DNA of 6,224 bases from an uncultured Clostridia bacterium (GCA_937873555.1 CALMWN010000037.1:1-6224), one strand, 5' to 3'. Shown: positions 1-5,456, numbered from the stretch's first letter. Translations and numbers: made by a program. The notes: generated by a model from the letters alone, not told the origin.

Positions 1-6
1 CTTTAG

Positions 7-1245
7 ATGTATAGTGTAAATGAAATAAAAAAAATAGATCCCGAAGTGGCAAAAGCTATAGAAGCCGAAGTTGACCGCCAAAGGACCAAAATTGAACTGA
101 TCGCTTCTGAAAACTTTGTAAGCAGTGCTGTAATGGAAGCGCTTGGCACTCCTCTGACAAACAAATACGCAGAAGGTTATCCCGGGAAAAGATATTACGG
201 CGGCTGTGAATGTGTTGATATCGTCGAAAACCTTGCTATAGAAAGGGCAAAAAAAATATTCGGAGCCGATCATGCAAATGTCCAGCCCCATTCAGGAGCA
301 CAGGCAAATACAGCCGTTTATTTTGCCGTTTTAAACCCCGGAGACACAATACTCGGAATGAATCTGGCTCACGGAGGGCACCTGACCCATGGAAGCCCTG
401 TGAATATATCGGGAAAATATTTCAGGATAGTACCATATGGAGTCCGTGAATCCGACTGCCGCATAGATTATGAAAATGTTAGAAGGCTTGCAAAGGAAAA
501 TAACCCGAAAATAATTGTAGCAGGTGCGAGCGCTTATCCAAGGATTCTGGATTTCAAGGCTTTCAGGGAAATAGCCGATGAGGTTGGAGCATACCTTATG
601 GTTGATATGGCACATATCGCCGGTTTGGTTGCTGCAGGCCTTCATCCGAATCCGGTTCCGTACTCTCACTTTGTAACTACGACAACCCATAAAACCTTGC
701 GTGGGCCGAGAGGCGGAATGATACTTTGCAAGGAGGAGTTTGCCAAGGCAATCGACAAGGCTGTCTTCCCGGGTATCCAGGGTGGTCCGCTCATGCATGT
801 CATAGCTGCAAAGGCAGTCAGCTTTACAGAAGTATTGACAGAAGATTTCAAGCTGTATCAGACGCAAATAGTCAAAAATGCAAATGCTTTGGCAAATGCA
901 CTGATGGAAAAAGGCTTCAAGCTGGTTTCAAACGGTACCGACAACCATCTGATGCTGCTTGATCTTTCAAATGCCGGCATTACAGGAAAGGAAGCACAGC
1001 TTAGGCTTGACGAGGTTCATATCACTGTAAATAAAAACGGAATTCCTTTCGACAAACAAAGTCCCTTCATTACAAGCGGTATAAGGATAGGTACGCCGGC
1101 TGTAACCACAAGGGGTATGAAAGAGGACGATATGGAGGAAATAGCCGAGCTGATAAGGATGACTATTACCGATTATGAAGATTCCAGGGAGAAGATAATT
1201 AAAAGAGTTAAAACACTTAGTGAAAAATATCCGCTATATCAGTAA
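7..1245 (+). CDS. glyA: Serine hydroxymethyltransferase
   Basis: PLP enzyme of the cytosol that interconverts serine + tetrahydrofolate and glycine + 5,10-methylene-tetrahydrofolate, the main one-carbon source for purine, thymidylate and methionine synthesis. The protein is 412 residues, the usual bacterial length. Visible family marks: the ELIASENF block near the N-terminus, EGYPGKRYYGG with E56 and Y63/Y64, PHSGAQAN with H95/S96, D200 and H203 in VDMAHIAGL, the PLP-binding lysine K229 in TTTTHKTLRGPRGG (same number as E. coli Lys229), and R360 in SGIRIGTPA, expected to bind the substrate carboxylate. All key residues are present and the gene looks intact. The ATG at 7 fits the family N-terminus, but only six bases precede it, so its SD and promoter are outside the window. 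A terminator follows 6 bases after the stop, so it is probably transcribed apart from rarA. Confidence 0.98.
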   Translation: MYSVNEIKKIDPEVAKAIEAEVDRQRTKIELIASENFVSSAVMEALGTPLTNKYAEGYPGKRYYGGCECVDIVENLAIERAKKIFGADHANVQPHSGAQANTAVYFAVLNPGDTILGMNLAHGGHLTHGSPVNISGKYFRIVPYGVRESDCRIDYENVRRLAKENNPKIIVAGASAYPRILDFKAFREIADEVGAYLMVDMAHIAGLVAAGLHPNPVPYSHFVTTTTHKTLRGPRGGMILCKEEFAKAIDKAVFPGIQGGPLMHVIAAKAVSFTEVLTEDFKLYQTQIVKNANALANALMEKGFKLVSNGTDNHLMLLDLSNAGITGKEAQLRLDEVHITVNKNGIPFDKQSPFITSGIRIGTPAVTTRGMKEDDMEEIAELIRMTITDYEDSREKIIKRVKTLSEKYPLYQ

Positions 1246-1251
1246 GATGAC

Positions 1252-1277
1252 AGGGGTGCCAAATGGCACCTCTTTTT
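1252..1277 (+). terminator. Intrinsic terminator of glyA
   Basis: A 9-bp stem (1252-1260 with 1265-1273, one G-U pair) closed by the loop AAAT runs into a run of five T at 1273-1277. The GC-rich arm AGGGGTGCC / GGCACCTCT and the T tract make a textbook Rho-independent terminator. It sits between the glyA stop codon and the rarA promoter. Confidence 0.92.
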
Positions 1278-1316
1278 ACTGCAACTCCTTTATGCTATAA
1301 TATGGGTGAATATAAT
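1273..1316 (+). promoter_or_regulatory. Probable sigma-A promoter of rarA (two candidate -10 boxes)
   Basis: A perfect TATAAT at 1296-1301 is preceded by TGC, giving a complete extended -10 (TGNTATAAT at 1293-1301). The -35 at 17-bp spacing is poor (TTTTTA, 1273-1278) and overlaps the T tract of the glyA terminator, so the extended -10 probably carries recognition. A second perfect TATAAT lies at 1311-1316 with only a weak -35-like TTTATG (1289-1294). Starts from the two boxes would lie about 1307 and 1322, just ahead of the rarA SD. The choice between the boxes is open. Confidence 0.7.
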
Positions 1317-1336
1317 TTACGGCAGGGAAGGATATC

Positions 1337-2629
1337 ATGGCAGATCGCAAGGAACCACTGGCCTACAGGATGAGCCCAAGAACACTTGAAGAGTTTGTCG
1401 GGCAGGAGCATATTATTGGTAAGGGGAAAATGCTGTACAGGATGATAAAGGCTGACAGACTGACTCCCATTATTCTTTATGGGCCTCCCGGAACCGGAAA
1501 AACATCTCTTGCAAGAATAATAGCATTAACAACAAAATCCAATTTTGAGAAGCTGAATGCCGTGACGGCTGGAGTTGCCGATATAAAGAGGATAGTTTCC
1601 GATACCCAGAATCCCATGCTGAACCCTTCCGGAAAAACGGTATTGTTCATAGATGAGATACACAGGTTCAACAAGTCCCAGCAGGATGCGCTGCTGCCCT
1701 TTGTAGAAGACGGAACTATAGTACTTATCGGTGCAACTACGGAAAACCCGTATTTCGAAGTTAACAAGGCCCTGATATCAAGATCCTCGGTATTCATGCT
1801 TAAGCCTTTGACCGAGCAGCATATTGCAGACCTTTTAAAAACAGCTCTCAAGGATAAGGAGAGGGGTTTTGGAAGCTATGATATTGAGTTTGAAGAGGAT
1901 GCCATAAGGCATGTGGCCAATATATGCAATGGGGACGCAAGAATAGCGCTTAATGCACTTGAATTGGCTGTAATCACTTCCGGACTGTCCAAAGACGGCA
2001 AGCTCCTCATAGACATGCAGACGATGGAGGAGTGCGTCCAAAGAAGGGCTATTGCCTTTGATAAGTCGGGAGAAAGCCACTATGACAATATAAGTGCTTT
2101 CATCAAGTCCATGCGGGGCAGCAATCCTGATGCTGCTGTTTTCTATCTGGCCCGGGCTATATATGCAGGTGAGGACCCGGAATTCCTTGCCAGGAGGATT
2201 ATAATCTGTGCCTCCGAGGATGTAGGCATGGCGAACCCCAGTGCACTGCAGGTTGCAGTGGCAGCTGCTGAAGGAGTAAGAATGATAGGAATGCCTGAAG
2301 CCAGAATACTTCTTGCGCATGCAGCTGTAATGGTTGCAACCAGCCCTAAGTCCAATTCAAGTTATGCAGCAATCAATAAGGCTCTTGAGGATGTTTCGAA
2401 CAAACGGACCGGAGATGTACCCATGCACCTTAGAAATGCCGTTACCTCCGGAATGAAGGATCTTGGTTATGGTTCAGGCTATAAATATGCTCATGATTAT
2501 CCCGGGAATATAGTCGAGCAGGAGTATCTTCCGGCTGAAATGCAGGGAACAATATACTATCATCCGGGTATAAACGGCTATGAAGCCAGGATAAAAGAAT
2601 GGCTGGAAAAATGCAGGGATAAAAAATAA
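1337..2629 (+). CDS. rarA: Replication-associated recombination protein A (RarA/MgsA family AAA+ ATPase)
   Basis: Cytosolic AAA+ ATPase of the clamp-loader-like RarA/MgsA/WRNIP1 family, which acts at stalled or gapped replication forks and interacts with SSB and the replisome in studied bacteria. The 430-residue length is typical. Motifs in order: N-terminal RMSPRTLEEFVGQEHIIG (about 11-28), Walker A GPPGTGKT (49-56), Walker B FIDEIHRF with D106/E107, sensor 1 region GATTENPYFEV (132-142), arginine finger R149 in ISRSS, sensor 2 NGDAR with R202, then the C-terminal tetramerisation region, including GEDPEFLARRIIICASEDVG and, towards the end, HDYPGNIVEQEYLP. The ATG at 1337 is preceded by AGGGAAGGA (AAGGA 1328-1332). 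It has its own promoter after the glyA terminator and is followed 18 bases later by a small membrane-protein gene. B. subtilis also has rarA just upstream of an Rrf2 regulator, a cysteine desulfurase and mnmA. Confidence 0.96.
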   Translation: MADRKEPLAYRMSPRTLEEFVGQEHIIGKGKMLYRMIKADRLTPIILYGPPGTGKTSLARIIALTTKSNFEKLNAVTAGVADIKRIVSDTQNPMLNPSGKTVLFIDEIHRFNKSQQDALLPFVEDGTIVLIGATTENPYFEVNKALISRSSVFMLKPLTEQHIADLLKTALKDKERGFGSYDIEFEEDAIRHVANICNGDARIALNALELAVITSGLSKDGKLLIDMQTMEECVQRRAIAFDKSGESHYDNISAFIKSMRGSNPDAAVFYLARAIYAGEDPEFLARRIIICASEDVGMANPSALQVAVAAAEGVRMIGMPEARILLAHAAVMVATSPKSNSSYAAINKALEDVSNKRTGDVPMHLRNAVTSGMKDLGYGSGYKYAHDYPGNIVEQEYLPAEMQGTIYYHPGINGYEARIKEWLEKCRDKK

Positions 2630-2637
2630 TCGTTTAC

Positions 2638-2643
2638 GGAGGG
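2638..2643 (+). promoter_or_regulatory. Strong ribosome binding site for the 63-residue membrane protein
   Basis: GGAGGG ends 4 bases before the ATG at 2648. It is the main reason, with the hydrophobic coding pattern, to believe that the small downstream ORF is translated. Confidence 0.75.
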
Positions 2644-2647
2644 TAAT

Positions 2648-2839
2648 ATGGGTAGGAGAGTTTTGGCATGGATACTTCTGGCGGGTTTTTTACTGTTGAT
2701 TCTGAACATAATCGTAATAGGCTATCAAAGGATGCTAAGCATAGCGGTTTATATGGTAGTGGCCCTTTCATTCGTATTTACAAACAAGCTTAGGAAGGAA
2801 AAAACCCCCGAAAAGGAAGAAGGCGGGGAATCGAAATAG
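2648..2839 (+). CDS. Small two-helix membrane protein, function unknown
   Basis: A 63-residue protein that I do not recognise as a named family. Residues about 5-25 (VLAWILLAGFLLLILNIIVIG) and 29-46 are hydrophobic enough to be two transmembrane helices joined by a very short turn (YQR). The N-terminus carries RR and the C-terminal tail from residue 47 is charged and rich in Lys/Glu (KLRKEK..., then EKEEGGESK), so by the positive-inside rule both ends should be cytoplasmic with a hairpin in the membrane. There is no signal-peptidase site that would make it secreted. It has a strong SD and begins 18 bases after the rarA stop, so it is probably co-transcribed with rarA; whether the two share a job cannot be told. 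Real coding is likely but functional assignment is not possible. Confidence 0.8.
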   Translation: MGRRVLAWILLAGFLLLILNIIVIGYQRMLSIAVYMVVALSFVFTNKLRKEKTPEKEEGGESK

Positions 2840-2868
2840 ATAGAATATAACTTAAAAAATAATTACTG

Positions 2869-2898
2869 TTTATATTAAAGACAAGCATTGTATATTAT
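2869..2898 (+). promoter_or_regulatory. Possible weak promoter in the rarA-iscR spacer
   Basis: TTTATA (2869-2874) and TATTAT (2893-2898, one mismatch to TATAAT) are separated by 18 bases. If active it would start an RNA near 2905 that runs through the hairpins to the terminator at 2996-3029, about 125 nt. In AT-rich DNA such a match arises easily, so this is only a candidate. Confidence 0.25.
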
Positions 2899-2907
2899 AG
2901 TGAAATA

Positions 2908-2933
2908 TTGTAGGGGTGCGCATTGCGCGTCCG
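2908..2933 (+). repeat. REP-like short palindromic repeat (candidate)
   Basis: The segment begins TTGTAGGGG and contains an 8-bp stem at 2914-2921 with 2925-2932 (two G-U pairs) around the loop ATT, ending in CCG. Its GC content stands out from the AT-rich flanks. The form TTGTAGGGG-arm-ATT-arm-CCCG resembles short dispersed palindromes that I recall from many clostridial and related Firmicute genomes. Only one copy is in this window, so repetition itself is not shown here. Confidence 0.5.
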
Positions 2934-2995
2934 TAATTATCGGATACATGCATGGTAGTCAGTACAGCTATAATGACTATGGACTGCCATTTGTC
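2934..2995 (+). other. Spacer with alternative hairpins upstream of a terminator
   Basis: Non-coding stretch with competing inverted repeats. ATGGTAGTC (2952-2960) can pair with GACTGCCAT (2982-2990) in nine pairs, one G-U. Alternatively TAGTCA (2956-2961) pairs perfectly with TGACTA (2974-2979). GACTAT (2975-2980) could instead pair with ATAGTC (2999-3004), which is part of the 5' arm of the following terminator. I see no T-box, SAM, cobalamin or other riboswitch signature. It may be a small RNA or leader, or only the 3' end of the rarA transcript. Confidence 0.35.
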
Positions 2996-3029
2996 AAAAT
3001 AGTCTAATTTTTAATTAGGCTATTTTTTT
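2996..3029 (+). terminator. Intrinsic terminator between the rarA unit and iscR
   Basis: A 14-bp stem (2996-3009 with 3013-3026, one T-G pair) with a 3-base loop TTT ends in seven T (3023-3029). The stem is AT-rich but long and nearly perfect. The A-rich 5' side gives a short U tract on the opposite strand as well, so some bidirectional function is possible. It isolates the rarA/membrane-protein unit from the iscR promoter that starts four bases later. Confidence 0.88.
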
Positions 3030-3032
3030 ATA

Positions 3033-3061
3033 TTGACATTATTTTATTAACATGATAAGCT
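3033..3061 (+). promoter_or_regulatory. Promoter of the iscR-nifS-nifU-mnmA cluster
   Basis: A perfect -35 TTGACA (3033-3038) is followed at 17 bp by TAAGCT (3056-3061), a weak -10 hexamer helped by an extended TGA at 3053-3055. The expected start is near 3068. The palindromic operator begins within a few bases of that point, which suits repression of initiation or early elongation. A better-looking TAAAAT at 3064-3069 is 25 bp from TTGACA, too far to be its partner. Confidence 0.72.
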
Positions 3062-3070
3062 TGTAAAATG

Positions 3071-3095
3071 AAAGCCAAGTAATTTACTTGGAATT
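3071..3095 (+). promoter_or_regulatory. Probable IscR/Rrf2 operator 1 (autoregulatory)
   Basis: CCAAGTAA-T-TTACTTGG at 3075-3091 is a perfect 17-base dyad lying between the promoter and the SD of the regulator gene. CC and GG are exactly 13 bases apart and the GG side continues as AATT, matching the CC-N13-GG outline of E. coli IscR type 2 sites, although inner bases differ. Its core (3079-3095) recurs inverted at 3580-3596. Binding by the adjacent regulator is inferred from position and geometry. Confidence 0.65.
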
Positions 3096-3109
3096 GGGGG
3101 ATCAATAAA

Positions 3110-3559
3110 ATGAAGCTATCTACAAAGGGAAGATATGGTGTTAAAGCTATGCTTGACCTTTCAATTCATAACTCTGAAGGACAGATCTCACTGAAGAGCA
3201 TAGCAGAGAGACAGGGAATATCCGAAAATTATCTGGAACAGCTTTTTTCTGCGCTGCGTAAGGCCGGGCTTGTCAAAAGCATCAGGGGAGCTCAGGGTGG
3301 TTATATACTGTCGCAGGATGCCGGATCAATCACTGTTGGAGCAATACTCAGGGCGCTCGAGGGCTCACTTGCTCCTGTGGATTGCGTAATTGAAAACGAT
3401 CCTGCATATTGCTCAAGATCATACGGGTGCGTTACAAAAATCATATGGACAAAAATAAGGGACAGCATAAATGAGGTTGTTGATTCAATAACACTTGAAG
3501 ACCTAATGGAAGAGTACAGGAAGAGTAGTTCCAATGAAGATTACACATACTATATTTAA
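3110..3559 (+). CDS. iscR: Rrf2-family transcriptional regulator, IscR-like
   Basis: DNA-binding repressor/sensor of 149 residues, normal for Rrf2 proteins. The N-terminus MKLSTKGRYGVKAMLDL and the winged helix-turn-helix (about 10-65, with ISENYLEQLFSALRKAGLVKSIRGAQGGY) closely follow E. coli IscR. Three cysteines, C92, C101 and C107, sit in the cluster-binding loop before the long dimer helix, so a [2Fe-2S] sensor is likely. Spacing is C-X8-C-X5-C, whereas E. coli IscR has C-X5-C-X5-C plus His107; the position matching that His is K110 (CVTK versus CLTH). The cysteines argue for an IscR-like sensor rather than CymR, which occupies the same gene-order slot in B. subtilis. The ATG is preceded by GGGGGA (3096-3101), next to an operator, suggesting autoregulation. 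nifS follows after 139 bases. Confidence 0.92.
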   Translation: MKLSTKGRYGVKAMLDLSIHNSEGQISLKSIAERQGISENYLEQLFSALRKAGLVKSIRGAQGGYILSQDAGSITVGAILRALEGSLAPVDCVIENDPAYCSRSYGCVTKIIWTKIRDSINEVVDSITLEDLMEEYRKSSSNEDYTYYI

Positions 3560-3576
3560 CTGTTTGGATTTATGAC

Positions 3577-3596
3577 TTTAATTCCAATTAAATTAC
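3577..3596 (-). promoter_or_regulatory. Probable IscR/Rrf2 operator 2 (inverted copy)
   Basis: Read on the - strand, 3596-3580 gives GTAATTTAATTGGAATT, differing from the core of operator 1 (GTAATTTACTTGGAATT) at one base of 17. On the + strand the site also contains a perfect 7-bp inverted repeat, TTTAATT-CC-AATTAAA (3577-3592). The CC half expected 13 bases from GG is not kept. Its place between iscR and nifS suggests separate control of the downstream genes or cooperation with operator 1. Confidence 0.55.
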
Positions 3597-3698
3597 TACA
3601 GATTAATGTTTATAAGTAAGTAATAAGGGAATTAATATATTGAAAAAAACAGAAGATAAACAAGACGAAGCCAGACTAATTTACAAGGAGAAGTTCAT
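3597..3698 (+). promoter_or_regulatory. nifS leader with SD and possible internal -10
   Basis: AAGGAG at 3685-3690 lies 8 bases before the nifS ATG and is a strong SD that fixes that start. TATAAG at 3611-3616 could serve as a -10 but has no convincing -35, so an internal promoter near operator 2 is possible, not shown. No intrinsic terminator is present, so read-through from iscR into nifS is expected. Confidence 0.4.
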
Positions 3699-4886
3699 AT
3701 GGGAGATAAATTCATATACTTTGATCATGCTGCTACTACTGCTGTAAAACCTGAGGTAGTCCAGGAAATGCTTCCGTATTTCACGGAAAAATACGGGAAT
3801 GCATCTTCCATCTATTCAATAGGCAGGGAAAGCAAAAAGGCAATTGAAGAGGCAAGGGACAGAGTAGCCCAGGCACTGGGAGCGCAGGCAAAGGAAATCT
3901 TTTTCACGGGCTCCGGGACTGAAGCAGACAATTGGGCAATAAAAGGTGTTGCTTACGCCAATAAGGCTAAAGGAAATCATATAATTACAACTGCGATTGA
4001 ACACCCGGCTGTTCTTCATACCTGTCAATATCTTGAAAGCGAAGGCTTTGAAGTTACATACCTCCCGGTAGACTCTAACGGACTTGTGACAGCCGAGCAG
4101 GTTAAAAATGCAATAAAGCCGACAACAATACTGATTTCCATAATGTTTGCAAACAATGAAATAGGCACAATACAACCTATACCAGAGATTGGAAAGGTCG
4201 CAAGGGAGAAGGGAATATACTTTCATACGGATGCTGTCCAGGCAGTCGGTAATATTGCGATTAATGTCGTAGATATGAATATAGATCTTTTATCCATGTC
4301 TGGACATAAATTTTATGGTCCAAAGGGTGTTGGAGCACTGTATATCCGCAAGGGCACAAAAATAATCTCCTTTATGCACGGAGGCCACCAGGAACGCGGA
4401 AGAAGGGCCAGTACCGAAAACGTACCTGCAGTAGTCGGTCTTGGAAAAGCAATAGAGCTGGCTTCACGAAATCTTGATGCCTATAATGCAAAGCTTATAG
4501 CCTTGAGGGACAGAACGATTGAAGAAGTTATGAAAAGGGTTCCTTTTGTCAGGTTGAACGGAGACAGGATCAAAAGGCTTCCCGGTAGCGTGAATTTTTC
4601 ATTTGAATTCATCGAAGGTGAATCGCTGTTGCTGCTGCTTGACATGAAGGGAATAGCCGCCTCCAGCGGATCGGCATGTACCTCCGGTTCATTGGATCCC
4701 TCCCATGTACTCCTTGCAATCGGACTACCGCATGAAATAGCGCACGGCTCCTTACGTATAAGCTTTGGGGATGAAAATACACAGGAGGATGTTGACTATC
4801 TGCTTGAAGTACTTCCTCAGATTGTTCAGCGGCTGAGAGAGATGTCTCCCTTGTATGAAGCCCACGCAGCAAATGCGGCCACGTAA
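3699..4886 (+). CDS. nifS: Cysteine desulfurase NifS/IscS type
   Basis: PLP-dependent cytosolic enzyme that converts L-cysteine to alanine and holds the sulfur as a persulfide for transfer to Fe-S scaffolds and tRNA thiolation. The protein is 395 residues, typical for the family. Visible marks: YFDHAATT at the start, GSGTEADNWAIKG, the ring-stacking H102 in AIEHPAV, NNEIGTIQP, D178 and Q181 in HTDAVQAVG, PLP lysine K204 in SGHKFYGPKG, the RRASTENVP segment, and catalytic C327 in SSGSACTSGSLDPSHVL. That long Cys loop places it in group I (NifS/IscS) rather than SufS. It lies between an IscR-like regulator and the scaffold gene, with mnmA next, so it probably feeds both. The short Ala-rich C-terminal tail (HAANAAT) appears unremarkable. 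NifS here does not imply nitrogen fixation; no nif structural genes are present. Confidence 0.96.
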   Translation: MGDKFIYFDHAATTAVKPEVVQEMLPYFTEKYGNASSIYSIGRESKKAIEEARDRVAQALGAQAKEIFFTGSGTEADNWAIKGVAYANKAKGNHIITTAIEHPAVLHTCQYLESEGFEVTYLPVDSNGLVTAEQVKNAIKPTTILISIMFANNEIGTIQPIPEIGKVAREKGIYFHTDAVQAVGNIAINVVDMNIDLLSMSGHKFYGPKGVGALYIRKGTKIISFMHGGHQERGRRASTENVPAVVGLGKAIELASRNLDAYNAKLIALRDRTIEEVMKRVPFVRLNGDRIKRLPGSVNFSFEFIEGESLLLLLDMKGIAASSGSACTSGSLDPSHVLLAIGLPHEIAHGSLRISFGDENTQEDVDYLLEVLPQIVQRLREMSPLYEAHAANAAT

Positions 4887-4914
4887 GAAGCGGTATACAA
4901 GTTACTAATAAAAA

Positions 4915-4943
4915 TTCACATAATAAACCCTGATAAACATAAC
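4915..4943 (+). promoter_or_regulatory. Weak candidate promoter before nifU
   Basis: TTCACA (4915-4920, one mismatch to TTGACA) and CATAAC (4938-4943, two mismatches) have a 17-base spacer in the 90-base nifS-nifU gap. There is no terminator in this gap, so nifU is more likely reached by read-through; this would at most be a supplementary promoter. Confidence 0.2.
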
Positions 4944-4976
4944 TGGGGAGAAAAAGTGTAGAAAGAAGGAAGAATC

Positions 4977-5423
4977 ATGTATAGCGAAAAAGTCATGGAT
5001 CATTTCACAAACCCGAGAAATGTCGGAGAAATTGAGAATGCGGATGGTGTTGGACAGGTCGGCAATCCCAAATGCGGAGATATAATGAAAATGTATCTTA
5101 AAATAGAGAACAACGTTATCACAGATGCAAAATTCAAGACCTTCGGCTGCGGTGCGGCTGTCGCTACAAGCAGTATGGCTACGGAACTGGTAAAGGGAAA
5201 GACAGTAGAGGAAGCCCTGCAGATTACCAACAAAGCAGTTGCGGAAGCGCTTGACGGTCTGCCGCCTGCTAAAATGCACTGTTCAAATCTTGCAGAAGAG
5301 GCAATCAATGCTGCAATAGAGGATTATAAAAGAAAAAACGGTCTGCTTGATACGGAGGACAGCTGCAATGCTTGCGGCAGAAGGTGTGAAGACATACACC
5401 ACATCTCCGAGGATGATAATTGA
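4977..5423 (+). CDS. nifU: Fe-S cluster assembly scaffold, clostridial NifU (IscU-like)
   Basis: Single-domain U-type scaffold on which [2Fe-2S]/[4Fe-4S] clusters are assembled from iron and NifS-bound sulfur before delivery to apoproteins. The 148-residue chain starts MYSEKVMDHFTNPRNVGE, as expected for IscU. It has the three cluster cysteines C33 (NPKCGD, with D35), C58 (TFGCGA) and C102 (MHCSN, preceded by H101). LPPAK at 95-99 corresponds to the LPPVK site used by the HscA chaperone in E. coli, but no hscA/hscB is in view. It lacks the central ferredoxin-like and C-terminal Nfu domains of Azotobacter NifU. Instead a short tail, CNACGRRCEDIHH (130-142), adds three Cys and two His, unlike E. 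coli IscU. AAGGA (4966-4970) is 6 bases before the ATG. It follows nifS by 90 bases and precedes mnmA by 33. Confidence 0.95.
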   Translation: MYSEKVMDHFTNPRNVGEIENADGVGQVGNPKCGDIMKMYLKIENNVITDAKFKTFGCGAAVATSSMATELVKGKTVEEALQITNKAVAEALDGLPPAKMHCSNLAEEAINAAIEDYKRKNGLLDTEDSCNACGRRCEDIHHISEDDN

Positions 5424-5443
5424 TACTGCAACCTGGTTCTTGA

Positions 5444-5450
5444 GAGGGGA
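5444..5450 (+). promoter_or_regulatory. RBS that fixes the TTG start of mnmA
   Basis: GAGGGGA lies 6 bases before TTG 5457. The alternative ATG at 5472 has no SD (it is preceded by an A run and GTGTC) and would leave almost nothing ahead of the GMSGGVDSS loop, so TTG is preferred. Confidence 0.75.
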
Positions 5451-5456
5451 AGCATT

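Noticed and set aside
331..867. 178-codon open frame on the - strand inside glyA
   Set aside because: Fully antisense to an intact, motif-complete glyA; its translation shows no recognisable domain and no SD supports it.
1835..2320. 161-codon open frame on the - strand inside rarA
   Set aside because: Shadow of the rarA reading frame; Cys/Ser/Tyr-rich composition typical of antisense translation.
2934..3029. T-box or other known riboswitch upstream of iscR
   Set aside because: No T-box TGGNACCGCG-like sequence, no SAM, cobalamin, lysine or fluoride signature recognised; the terminator also precedes a complete promoter for iscR.
3064..3069. TAAAAT as -10 box of the iscR promoter
   Set aside because: It is 25 bp from the TTGACA -35, outside the usable spacing; TAAGCT with extended TGA at 17 bp fits better.
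4945..4961. GGGGAG-AAAAA-GTG-TAG minimal start-stop ORF before nifU
   Set aside because: A start codon directly followed by a stop after an SD-like run can pause ribosomes, but this is too short to distinguish from chance and the real nifU SD lies just after it.
3699..5423. Nitrogen-fixation locus, suggested by the names nifS and nifU
   Set aside because: The proteins are housekeeping group I desulfurase and single-domain scaffold; no nifHDK or other nif genes are present, and the neighbours are iscR-like and mnmA.
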